Below are positions 7,340-13,796 of a DNA stretch of 15,150 nt, in pieces (positions within the stretch are counted from its first letter, which is position 1; every line of letters starts with the position of its first letter). A model generated the notes under the pieces. The model made no database searches. It was not told the origin of the DNA and worked only from the letters and a program-made list of their open reading frames with translations. The stretch spans positions 1 to 15,150 of the forward strand of contig CALGNW010000117.1 of assembly GCA_937958345.1 (NCBI GenBank), read 5' to 3'. This DNA comes from an uncultured Neomegalonema sp. (GTDB lineage Bacteria > Pseudomonadota > Alphaproteobacteria > Rhodobacterales > Rhodobacteraceae). The translations under genes and the position numbers were made by a program.

Positions 7340-9334
7340 ATGGCTTCAAAGACTAATACAGCGACAGCCGAAGCGCCCGCAGCGGGTGAAGGAACGGTTC
7401 TCGATGTCAGCCAGACGTCCGTCAAAAAGATGATCGCCGCCGCGAAGGCGCGCGGGACGATCACCTACGACGAACTGAACCGCGTTCTGCCCTCGGACAA
7501 GGTTTCGCCCGACCAGATCGAGGATGTCATGGCGATGCTGTCCGAAATGGGCGTCAATGTCGTGGACGAGGAAGCCCCCGAGGAAGAAAAGCCCGAAGAG
7601 AGCAAGTCGACCGAGGTTGTAAAGGCCGCGTCAACCACCACCGAGGTTGACCGCACCGACGATCCGGTCCGCATGTACCTGCGCGAGATGGGATCGGTCG
7701 AACTGCTGTCACGCGAGGGCGAAATCTCGATTGCCAAGCGCATCGAGGCAGGACGCAACACCATGATCGGGGGGCTGTGTGAAAGCCCGCTGACCTTTGC
7801 CGCCATCACCGTCTGGCGCGAAGAATTGCTGGAAGAAACCATTCTGCTGCGCGACGTGATCGACCTCGACGCGACGTTCGGCAAGACCTTTGACGATCCC
7901 AATGCGGCGAATGCCGCCGGATCGGTGCCGCCCCCCAAACCGGGCGAAGAGGACGAAGACGAGGAAGAGGAAGAACCCGAAACCGCCGAAGCCGAAGAGG
8001 AAGAAGGCGAAGAGGGTGAAACCAAATCCGACGACGATGATGACGATGATGATGACGATAACGCGCTGTCCCTGTCGGCCATGGAGGCACAGCTAAAGCC
8101 CGCCGCGCTCGAGGCGCTGGGCCAGATCGCCAAGGATTATGAAAAACTGCGGGCGCTGCAATCGGCCCGCATGAACGCCGCGACCAGCGAAAAGGCGACA
8201 TTCTCGCTCAAGCAGGAACGCAGCTATCAGAACCTGCGCGCAACGATGGTTGAGAACGTCAACGCGCTGAAACTGAACAACAATCGTATCGAAACGCTGA
8301 TTGACCAGATCTACGGCATCAACCGCCGCCTGATGGGTCTGGAAAGCGGTATTGCGCGGCTTGTGAACGATCACAAGATCAAGCGCACCGAGTTTATTGC
8401 CGAATATACCGGCGCGGAACTGGACCCGAGCTGGGTCGAGCGTGTCGGACAGCTTAAAGGCAAGGGCTGGGCCAGCCTCGTTGAAAAAGACGGCGAGCGC
8501 CTGACCGAGTTGCGCGACCAGATCGCGGAAATCGGCAAGCTGGTCGGTGTTGATATTTCCGAATACCGCCGCATCGTCCAACAGGTCCAGAAGGGCGAAA
8601 AAGAAGCCCGTCAGGCCAAGCAGGAGATGGTTGAGGCCAACCTGCGCCTCGTGATTTCGATTGCGAAGAAATACACCAATCGCGGCTTGCAGTTCCTCGA
8701 TCTCATTCAGGAAGGCAATATCGGCCTGATGAAGGCCGTCGATAAGTTCGAATACCGCCGCGGGTACAAATTCTCGACCTATGCGACATGGTGGATCCGT
8801 CAGGCGATTACGCGCTCGATTGCCGATCAGGCCCGCACGATCCGTATTCCGGTCCATATGATCGAGACGATCAACAAGCTGGTGCGCACAGGCCGCCAGA
8901 TGCTGCACGAGATTGGCCGCGAACCGACACCGGAAGAACTGGCGCAAAAGCTCCAGATGCCGCTGGAGAAGGTCCGCAAGGTGATGAAGATCGCCAAGGA
9001 GCCTATTTCTCTCGAAACGCCGATCGGCGACGAGGAAGACAGCCAGCTCGGCGATTTCATCGAGGACAAAAACGCGATCCTGCCTTTGGATTCGGCGATT
9101 CAGTCGAACCTGAAGGAAACCACAACCCGCGTCCTGTCCTCGCTGACCCCGCGCGAAGAGCGCGTGCTGCGCATGCGCTTCGGTATCGGCATGAACACCG
9201 ACCACACGCTGGAAGAGGTTGGCCAGCAGTTCAGCGTGACCCGCGAACGCATCCGTCAGATCGAGGCAAAGGCCCTGCGCAAGCTGAAGCACCCGAGCCG
9301 GTCGCGGAAGCTGAGGTCGTTCTTGGATAACTGA
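7340..9334 (+). CDS. rpoD: Primary sigma factor RpoD (sigma-70)
   Basis: The housekeeping sigma factor, 664 residues from the ATG at 7340. GAGAGA precedes that ATG at suitable spacing, and I reject the in-frame TTG at 7325. Region 1.1 is at about 24-75, with region 1.2 at 105-136 (DDPVRMYLREMG). A large non-conserved region covers about 137-400. Region 2 lies at about 430-500 with LDLIQEGNIGLMKAVDKFEYRRG and the -10-reading FSTYATWWIRQAITR. Region 3 is about 505-580 (PVHMIETINKL). Region 4 is 600-660, ending in the -35-reading helix SVTRERIRQIEAKALRKL. Residues 203-240 are almost wholly acidic, closing with ten consecutive Asp. Acidic inserts here are common in alphaproteobacterial RpoD, so the position is expected while the pure Asp run is striking. 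It is probably expressed with dnaG and perhaps also from its own promoter. Confidence 0.98.
   Translation: MASKTNTATAEAPAAGEGTVLDVSQTSVKKMIAAAKARGTITYDELNRVLPSDKVSPDQIEDVMAMLSEMGVNVVDEEAPEEEKPEESKSTEVVKAASTTTEVDRTDDPVRMYLREMGSVELLSREGEISIAKRIEAGRNTMIGGLCESPLTFAAITVWREELLEETILLRDVIDLDATFGKTFDDPNAANAAGSVPPPKPGEEDEDEEEEEPETAEAEEEEGEEGETKSDDDDDDDDDDNALSLSAMEAQLKPAALEALGQIAKDYEKLRALQSARMNAATSEKATFSLKQERSYQNLRATMVENVNALKLNNNRIETLIDQIYGINRRLMGLESGIARLVNDHKIKRTEFIAEYTGAELDPSWVERVGQLKGKGWASLVEKDGERLTELRDQIAEIGKLVGVDISEYRRIVQQVQKGEKEARQAKQEMVEANLRLVISIAKKYTNRGLQFLDLIQEGNIGLMKAVDKFEYRRGYKFSTYATWWIRQAITRSIADQARTIRIPVHMIETINKLVRTGRQMLHEIGREPTPEELAQKLQMPLEKVRKVMKIAKEPISLETPIGDEEDSQLGDFIEDKNAILPLDSAIQSNLKETTTRVLSSLTPREERVLRMRFGIGMNTDHTLEEVGQQFSVTRERIRQIEAKALRKLKHPSRSRKLRSFLDN
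8030..8059 (+). repeat. GAY trinucleotide run encoding ten aspartates in RpoD
   Basis: Ten consecutive GAC/GAT codons encode residues 231-240 of RpoD. A GAA/GAG-rich stretch (about 7946-8020) lies immediately upstream. The codons alternate rather than repeat exactly, which would reduce but not remove the chance of slippage. Changes would be in-frame and so tolerable. Confidence 0.9.
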
Positions 9335-9342
9335 CCGAATAT

Positions 9343-9370
9343 TCGCCCATTCCGTGTGTTTGGGCGATTT
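9343..9370 (+). terminator. Candidate terminator after rpoD
   Basis: TCGCCCA (9343-9349) pairs perfectly with TGGGCGA (9361-9367) around an 11-base loop and is followed by TTT and then an AT-rich stretch. It begins eight bases after the rpoD stop. The long loop and short T run make it a moderate candidate. Confidence 0.5.
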
Positions 9371-9397
9371 GCGTATTATTCATTCGTAGGCGGTAGA

Positions 9398-9421
9398 CTC
9401 CTGTCATCATCAAGACAGGGG
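9398..9421 (+). promoter_or_regulatory. Hairpin covering the ribosome-binding site of the SRPBCC gene
   Basis: CTCCTGTC (9398-9405) pairs with GACAGGGG (9414-9421), eight pairs including one T-G wobble, around the loop ATCATCAA. The 3' arm contains most of the G-rich Shine-Dalgarno sequence (AGGGGGG, 9417-9423) for the ATG at 9430. Such a stem would limit ribosome access. Regulation is inferred from the pairing only. Confidence 0.5.
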
Positions 9422-9429
9422 GGCCTGAA

Positions 9430-10101
9430 ATGTTGCGTGTCGCTTTTACCGGACTGGCTTTCATTTTTATCTCGTTGAGAGATCAGTTCGAAGACGCCAT
9501 TACCGGATTCACCGAAGGCGCCCTTGGGATCGGTGACGGTTTCACCGAGGTTATCATCTTTACTTTTGTGATGGCGCTGGCGTTCGGGCTTTTATCCGGA
9601 TTTATCAGGCTCGGTCCGTCGCGCTGGACTTACAAACACACCCAGACGATTCCGGCAGCACCGGCAGCGGTCTGGGATGCGCTGTATCCGCGAACGCGTA
9701 CCGACGTTTTCGAGCGGGTGTTCCAGAGGATCGACAAATCCCGCGACGAAGAGGGTTTGTACTATTACACGCGGCGGCGTGAAAGCGGCGCCGAAGAGAT
9801 GGACCCTATCGCGGTTTATGTGGTTGAGGCCGAGCGCGGAGAGGCGCTGCATCTGGAAACTCACGCACCGGATGATCTGTTGGATCAATACCACTACGAA
9901 AGCGATCTGTTCTATCTGGAAGCCACGGATGGCGGGACGCGCGTCAGTGCAACGGTGATCCTGCACAAGCCTTCGGTTCATTTTATGTTCTGCTGCATCC
10001 TCGCCAATCCTGCGAAAAGCACGCTCTCCCAGCTGTCCGATTTTACGCGGCGCGCGCCGAAAACGCGCAATCGCGGCGCGTTGTTCGGGCGTCATGCCTG
10101 A
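9430..10101 (+). CDS. Membrane-anchored SRPBCC/START-like protein (unknown ligand)
   Basis: A 223-residue protein. The N-terminus has two hydrophobic segments (about residues 2-15 and 39-60) separated by an acidic stretch. From about residue 66 a soluble domain resembles the SRPBCC (START/polyketide cyclase-like) helix-grip fold. Its opening, YKHTQTIPAAPAAVWDAL, matches the usual first strand and AAVW helix. Alternating strands follow, such as LYYYTRR, IAVYVVEA and ALHLETH, then TRVSATVIL and a C-terminal helix. The ligand is unknown. A strong ribosome-binding site (AGGGGGG) precedes the ATG but lies inside a predicted hairpin. The gene stands between rpoD and the convergent VOC gene, with only 12 bases between the two stops. 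I am fairly sure of the fold class and have no basis for a specific function. Confidence 0.75.
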   Translation: MLRVAFTGLAFIFISLRDQFEDAITGFTEGALGIGDGFTEVIIFTFVMALAFGLLSGFIRLGPSRWTYKHTQTIPAAPAAVWDALYPRTRTDVFERVFQRIDKSRDEEGLYYYTRRRESGAEEMDPIAVYVVEAERGEALHLETHAPDDLLDQYHYESDLFYLEATDGGTRVSATVILHKPSVHFMFCCILANPAKSTLSQLSDFTRRAPKTRNRGALFGRHA

Positions 10102-10113
10102 GCGGATTAAACG

Positions 10114-10503
10114 CTACTCGCCGTCGGCAAAGCAGTAGGCGGTGATTTTATTGCCGTCGGGGTCGCGCAGATAGGCGGCATAGGCCGTCGGGGTAAAGGT
10201 GCGCGGACCGGGTGCGCCCTCGTCCTTGCCGCCATGCGCGACACCGGCCTCGTGAAAGGCGCGCACCGCCGCACGGGTCGGCGCGCTAAAGCCGATCGTA
10301 GCGCCGTTTCCGCAGGCAGCCGGCTCGCCGTTAACGGGCGTAAAAACGACGAAGGCGGGCGTGCCCTGCGCGCCATACACAGACGCGGCATCGCCTAACT
10401 CGCCCATATAATCGACACCGAGGGCCGCCAGCGTCGGTTCGTAAAACGCCTTTGACCGGGCGCGATCATTGGAACCGACAGTGGTGTGTGTGAAAATCGA
10501 CAA
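10114..10503 (-). CDS. VOC family (glyoxalase/bleomycin-resistance fold) protein
   Basis: A 129-residue single-domain VOC protein made of two beta-alpha-beta-beta-beta repeats. The first repeat begins MSIFTHTTVGSNDRARSKAFYEPTLAALG with H6 at the usual first metal position. The second carries THE-like FHEAGVAHGG (83-92) and the signature AAYLRDPDGNKI (109-120). The Glu that often follows this signature as a metal ligand is not seen (T121, A122), so metal use may differ from true glyoxalase I. The start is a TTG at 10503. AGAGG lies eight bases upstream and the family's normal beginning falls exactly there. The substrate is unknown. It converges tightly on the SRPBCC gene and follows a 200-base spacer after the HAD gene on the same strand. 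Confidence 0.9.
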   Translation of the reverse strand: MSIFTHTTVGSNDRARSKAFYEPTLAALGVDYMGELGDAASVYGAQGTPAFVVFTPVNGEPAACGNGATIGFSAPTRAAVRAFHEAGVAHGGKDEGAPGPRTFTPTAYAAYLRDPDGNKITAYCFADGE

Positions 10504-10551
10504 TGCTCAAGCCTCTGGAGTTGGTTCAACATCGCACGTCAGAGCTGTTCA

Positions 10552-10599
10552 GCCGGTCTCACCGGCGCTGCTCGTGTAACGTCATCCGCAGCAGCGGAT
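10552..10599. repeat. Two adjacent perfect short hairpins upstream of the VOC gene
   Basis: GCCGGT (10552-10557) pairs with ACCGGC (10561-10566) around CTC, and ATCCGC (10584-10589) pairs with GCGGAT (10594-10599) around AGCA. Both lie in the 201-base spacer 10504-10704 between two minus-strand genes, 50-100 bases before the VOC start. They could be part of a leader, operator half-sites or a small RNA. No T tract follows either. Confidence 0.45.
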
Positions 10600-10668
10600 C
10601 GTGAAAAGTTATCAGGCCGGATACCGGAAACGGAACCGAATTATATCTCGGATTTTGCGCAGTTCTGA

Positions 10669-10693
10669 TGTTTTCGCCCCGTCGGTGAAAACA
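10669..10693 (-). terminator. Candidate terminator hairpin after the HAD gene
   Basis: TGTTTTCGCC (10669-10678) and GGTGAAAACA (10684-10693) form a ten-pair stem with one G-T wobble and a five-base loop. It begins 12 bases beyond the HAD stop on the minus strand. No T run follows, so its termination strength is uncertain. Confidence 0.45.
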
Positions 10694-10704
10694 GCCTGAG
10701 GTTG

Positions 10705-11358
10705 TCAGAACATCCGATCAAGGATCATCCCGATCTCGCGCCAACTGGTCGGAGCATGATGCGCGTCGGCCTGCGCACCCAGCAGGCTGCGCAGGTGATC
10801 GTCGCCGACGTAATGCAGGCGGGACACGTGGGGCGCGTGCTTTGCGGCAGAGGTAATCTGGCCGGGCGAATCGTCGATAAAGGCGACCGGCGCGTTTACC
10901 TTTGCGTCCAGCCAGGACAGCGCCCTGCCCTTTCCGCCATGATTGACCACAAGCGGGAAATCAATGCCGTGGCCGCGCAGATTGTCGATGCGCGCCGCCT
11001 CGGCATAGGGCGGGACGTTGGTGAGGATGATGACCTGTGCGCGTCCCGCGAGGGCGTTCAGCACCTCTGCCGCGCCCGGATAGACCCGCTGATGGCGTGT
11101 CTGGGTCTCAAAAAAATCTGTAAAAAGCGTCTTAAATTCCTCGGGCGAGGCATCCGAGCCGTCACCGCGTTTCAGCGCGCCGTCGAGCTGATACCCCGTT
11201 AAACGCAGGGCAAAACCCTTGGTTTCCGCGAATTCGCCCAGATGGGCCGCCAGTCCGACGATCACCTCGTCCACATCAACCGCCAGCAGCGGCAGGTGCG
11301 TGCTGATCGGCAGGGCCTGAAGCTGCGGCAGGACGCGCCCGTCGACTTCGGCGCTCAT
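10705..11358 (-). CDS. HAD-superfamily hydrolase
   Basis: A 217-residue haloacid-dehalogenase-fold phosphatase-like protein with all four catalytic motifs. Motif I is LAVDVDEV (nucleophile D28, general acid D30). Motif II is IILTN (T113). Motif III is the lysine in HGGKGRA (K143). Motif IV is AFIDDSP (D162, D163). The cap, about 33-95, is helical as in type C1 HADs. The SPGQITSAAKHAPHV stretch after motif IV resembles HADs that track small phosphorylated substrates, but no substrate can be assigned. Its ATG overlaps the DUF3572 stop by four bases (ATGA), so the two proteins are translationally coupled and may act together. A hairpin lies 12 bases beyond the stop. Confidence 0.9.
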   Translation of the reverse strand: MSAEVDGRVLPQLQALPISTHLPLLAVDVDEVIVGLAAHLGEFAETKGFALRLTGYQLDGALKRGDGSDASPEEFKTLFTDFFETQTRHQRVYPGAAEVLNALAGRAQVIILTNVPPYAEAARIDNLRGHGIDFPLVVNHGGKGRALSWLDAKVNAPVAFIDDSPGQITSAAKHAPHVSRLHYVGDDHLRSLLGAQADAHHAPTSWREIGMILDRMF

Positions 11359-11639
11359 GTCCAGTCCGGGGTATCGCCCCCCGGCAGGGCCGCGCGGGCC
11401 TGTACGACATCCATCGGATCAATCTGTTCGGACGCGGCAAAGGCCAGCACCGCCTCGTCTTCGGTCAGCAGGTGATCGAGGACAAAGCCGAGGAATTCCG
11501 GGTCTTTTGCGCGCTCGCGGACCGTGTCGATATCGGCCCCGCAACGCCCGAGAAACCCGCCCATCGCGTCCTCGTCGGAGGCCAGAAAGGCCAATGCCTT
11601 CAAACCGAGGGTTTCCGCATCGTGTTTTTGCCGCTTCAT
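11355..11639 (-). CDS. DUF3572 family protein
   Basis: A small all-helical protein of 94 residues from the ATG at 11639 (MKRQKHDAETLGLKALAFL). The frame extends to a GTG at 11672, but the ATG start matches the usual family length and opening. The pattern of LGLKALAFLASDEDAMGGFLGRCG, DPEFLGFVLDHLLTEDEAVLAFA and a final ARAALPGG is typical of DUF3572, a family I know only from Alphaproteobacteria and with no established function. Its place, divergent from divK, is one I recall for this class and it supports the identification. The stop overlaps the HAD start as ATGA. An AAGGTG about 11 bases before the ATG may serve as ribosome-binding site. Confidence 0.85.
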   Translation of the reverse strand: MKRQKHDAETLGLKALAFLASDEDAMGGFLGRCGADIDTVRERAKDPEFLGFVLDHLLTEDEAVLAFAASEQIDPMDVVQARAALPGGDTPDWT

Positions 11640-11751
11640 CGCCTCAAATTCACCTTTTCCAAACACCAGCACACCAGAGTAGGGTCCGTCGCCAAACGGT
11701 TTACTCCGGCGGGTGACTTAGCCCTTCGGGGGCGAGCGGGGAAAGGATAAA

Positions 11752-11779
11752 TTAACCTTTCTCCTTTAACGATTAACCC
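11752..11779 (+). promoter_or_regulatory. Heptad-phased TTAAC repeats upstream of divK
   Basis: Four consecutive seven-base units read TTAACCT, TTCTCCT, TTAACGA and TTAACCC. Three carry TTAAC at 11752, 11766 and 11773. TTAACC is a half-site of the CtrA cell-cycle regulator, but the spacing (14 and 7) does not give the full TTAA-N7-TTAA site. Binding by CtrA or another regulator is an inference. Confidence 0.4.
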
Positions 11780-11782
11780 AAG

Positions 11783-11830
11783 TTTTCAGGTCGCGGTGTG
11801 GCCGTTGGAAACCTGAGGAGACCGCGGGAG
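11783..11830 (+). promoter_or_regulatory. divK leader with two interleaved complementary pairs
   Basis: TTTTCAGGT (11783-11791) can pair with ACCTGAGGA (11811-11819), nine pairs including two wobbles. The directly adjacent CGCGGT (11792-11797) can pair with ACCGCG (11821-11826). The order A-B-A'-B' means the helices are either mutually exclusive or a pseudoknot. The second helix runs into GGGAG (11826-11830), the likely ribosome-binding site, 11 bases before the divK ATG. Confidence 0.4.
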
Positions 11831-11841
11831 CGAAAACGGCT

Positions 11842-12210
11842 ATGTCGAAAACCGTCCTTATCGTTGAAGATAACGAGCTGAACATGAAGCTCTTCAACGA
11901 TCTATTGTATGCCCAAGGTTATCGGACCTTGCAGACGCAGGACGGCATGAACGCGCTGGAAATTGCGCGTGCCGAAATGCCCGATCTGATCCTTATGGAT
12001 ATCCAGCTGCCCGAAGTTTCCGGACTCGAAGTCACGAAATGGCTGAAGGAAGAAGACGACCTTCGCCATATCCCCGTGATCGCCGTCACCGCCTTTGCCA
12101 TGAAGGGCGACGAGGAGAAAATCCGGGATGGCGGGTGCGAAGACTATATTGCCAAGCCGATCTCCGTCGTCGATTTTCTGGCAACCGTGAAGCGGTTTCT
12201 TGAAGACTGA
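11842..12210 (+). CDS. divK: Single-domain response regulator DivK
   Basis: A 122-residue stand-alone receiver domain without an output domain, the normal DivK length. Acidic pocket residues are E9-D10 and the phosphoacceptor is D53 in LILMDIQLP. T83 (AVTAF) and K105 (AKPIS) complete the switch set. In Caulobacter and relatives DivK is phosphorylated by DivJ and dephosphorylated by PleC. It then acts through DivL and CckA to lower CtrA activity, linking cell polarity to the cell cycle. Those partners are not in the window. Identification rests on near-canonical sequence (VLIVEDNELNMKLFNDLL, SGLEVTKWLKEDD-like helix) together with the immediate downstream pleD. Its start uses GGGAG 11 bases upstream, inside a potentially structured leader. 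Confidence 0.96.
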   Translation: MSKTVLIVEDNELNMKLFNDLLYAQGYRTLQTQDGMNALEIARAEMPDLILMDIQLPEVSGLEVTKWLKEEDDLRHIPVIAVTAFAMKGDEEKIRDGGCEDYIAKPISVVDFLATVKRFLED

Positions 12211-12258
12211 TCCGATCTTTCTCCCTACCCGTTGTCGAGCCGCAGGAGCGCCTTAGAA

Positions 12259-13650
12259 ATGTCCGCCCGAATTCTCGTTGTCGATGACATCGCCGCCAAC
12301 GTAAAGCTGCTCGAAGCAAAGCTTTCCGCCGAGTATTATATCGTCCTGACCGCCACGAACGGTTTCGAGGCGCTGGAGGTTGCGCGTGCGGAACAGCCGG
12401 ACCTGATCCTGCTGGACGTGATGATGCCCAAGATGGACGGATTCGAGGCGTGCAAGCGCCTGAAGGCCGATCCCGCCCTCGCCCATATTCCCGTCGTGAT
12501 GATTACCGCGCTGGATCAGGCGTCGGACCGTATTCGCGGCCTGGAGGCCGGTGCGGATGATTTTCTGACCAAGCCTGCCAATGATCTGGCGCTGTTTGCG
12601 CGCGTGCGCAGTCTGGTGCGCGTCAAAATGATGATCGACGAGCTGCGTCTGCGCGACGAGACCTGCAAAGAACTCGGCTTTGAAGCGGCCTTCGCGGCGA
12701 TTGCCGACGAGGACCTGTCCGGCAGCGTGCTGTTGGTCGATGACCGCCCGAATGCCGCCAACAGCATCAAAACCATCGTCAACGAAAAACTGAACAGCGA
12801 ATGCGTGATCGCCACGTCGCGCGATGATGCGATGAATGCCGTCCGGTTTGAAAAGCTGGACCTGATGCTGATTAATGCCGGCATGGAAAGCTATGACGGA
12901 TTGCGGCTGTGTTCGGAAATCCGGTCCAGCCCGCAGGCCCGCCATTCGTCGGTCATTCTGATGGTCGATCACGGGGATTACCGCACGATTGCCGCCGCGC
13001 TTGATCTGGGTGCGAATGATTATGTCATGCGCCCGCTGGATGAAAACGAACTGATCGCGCGTATGCGCAGCCAGATGCGGCGCAAGTGCTATGCCGACCA
13101 ACTGCGCGACAATGTGCATAACAGCCTGAAAATGGCTGTGACCGATCCGCTGACCGGCCTCTATAACCGCCGCTATGCCATCCCGCACATGCAGGCGCTG
13201 GTCGAACGGTCCGACACCGAGAAAAATCCGATCTCCGTCGGCCTGCTCGACATTGATCACTTCAAAGCGGTCAACGACACCTATGGCCACGGCGTCGGTG
13301 ACGAAGTGCTGAAAGAATTCGCCCAGCGTCTTCGTGCCAATGTACGCGGCGTCGATCTGAGCGCGCGTATCGGCGGCGAGGAATTTCTGGTGGTCATGCC
13401 GGAGACATCGCCATCGGCAGCCGCGGTCGTGGCTGAACGCCTGCGTGCCAGTATTGCCGCCAAGCCCTTCAAGGTCTCGCACGAGGTCGGGTCGATTGAC
13501 GTGACCGTCAGTATCGGCGTGTCGACGGGTCGTGATCCCGCCGAAAAGCCCGAAGCCCTGCTGGAGCGTGCGGACGTGGCGCTGTACCGGTCCAAGAACA
13601 CGGGCCGCAACCGCGTGACCCTGTCCGAGAACGAGGAAGCCGCTGCCTGA
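12259..13650 (+). CDS. pleD: Diguanylate cyclase response regulator PleD (REC-REC-GGDEF)
   Basis: A 463-residue protein from the ATG at 12259, with AGGAG ten bases upstream. The in-frame TTG at 12232 is rejected. The first receiver (1-120) has D9-D10, phosphoacceptor D53 and K105. The second (about 155-275) is degenerate, with N206 where the Asp would be and R258 in place of Lys, as expected of the PleD adaptor domain. The GGDEF domain (about 290-455) makes c-di-GMP: DIDHFKAVNDTYGH (331-344), active-site GGEEF (372-376) and the product-inhibition I-site R363-G-V-D366. It should therefore be active and feedback-inhibited. It follows divK by 48 bases, the conserved alphaproteobacterial pair that drives the swarmer-to-stalked or attachment transition. 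A strong terminator follows. Confidence 0.97.
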   Translation: MSARILVVDDIAANVKLLEAKLSAEYYIVLTATNGFEALEVARAEQPDLILLDVMMPKMDGFEACKRLKADPALAHIPVVMITALDQASDRIRGLEAGADDFLTKPANDLALFARVRSLVRVKMMIDELRLRDETCKELGFEAAFAAIADEDLSGSVLLVDDRPNAANSIKTIVNEKLNSECVIATSRDDAMNAVRFEKLDLMLINAGMESYDGLRLCSEIRSSPQARHSSVILMVDHGDYRTIAAALDLGANDYVMRPLDENELIARMRSQMRRKCYADQLRDNVHNSLKMAVTDPLTGLYNRRYAIPHMQALVERSDTEKNPISVGLLDIDHFKAVNDTYGHGVGDEVLKEFAQRLRANVRGVDLSARIGGEEFLVVMPETSPSAAAVVAERLRASIAAKPFKVSHEVGSIDVTVSIGVSTGRDPAEKPEALLERADVALYRSKNTGRNRVTLSENEEAAA

Positions 13651-13679
13651 TTAACGCGGCCCGTTCCCGATCCTGAATT

Positions 13680-13728
13680 CACAGACGATTTTATGCCCCG
13701 GCCCCCGCGCCGGGGTTTTTCGTCTGTG
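13680..13728 (+). terminator. Nested intrinsic terminator after pleD
   Basis: The inner stem CCCCGGC (13696-13702) with GCCGGGG (13709-13715) is followed by five T (13716-13720), a classic intrinsic terminator. An outer nine-pair stem, CACAGACGA (13680-13688) with TCGTCTGTG (13720-13728), encloses it. The T tract points to plus-strand termination of divK-pleD. Confidence 0.85.
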
Positions 13729-13796
13729 CCCTTTTCCCCGATGGCAGAGGCGCGGTAGGGTGGCAACAGTGAACCCGTGCGGGAGGAACCCAGACA

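Noticed and set aside
8093..9292. 399-residue open frame antisense to rpoD
   Set aside because: It is wholly antisense to the unmistakable conserved regions 2-4 of RpoD. Long antisense frames are expected in GC-rich genes.
10486..10668. Sixty-residue plus-strand open frame in the HAD-VOC spacer
   Set aside because: It begins inside the VOC gene on the other strand, has no recognisable motif and has a shadow-like composition.
11752..11776. Canonical CtrA full site upstream of divK
   Set aside because: The TTAA cores are 14 and 7 bases apart; the required TTAA-N7-TTAA spacing (period 11) is absent. Only half-site matches remain.
12730..13090. Second PleD receiver lacking the phosphoacceptor Asp (N206) as a possible inactivating mutation
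   Set aside because: PleD's second receiver is normally a degenerate dimerisation adaptor, so this is expected.
12253..13482. 409-residue open frame antisense to pleD
   Set aside because: It lies opposite complete REC and GGDEF domains and its His/Gln/Arg-rich product shows no domain.
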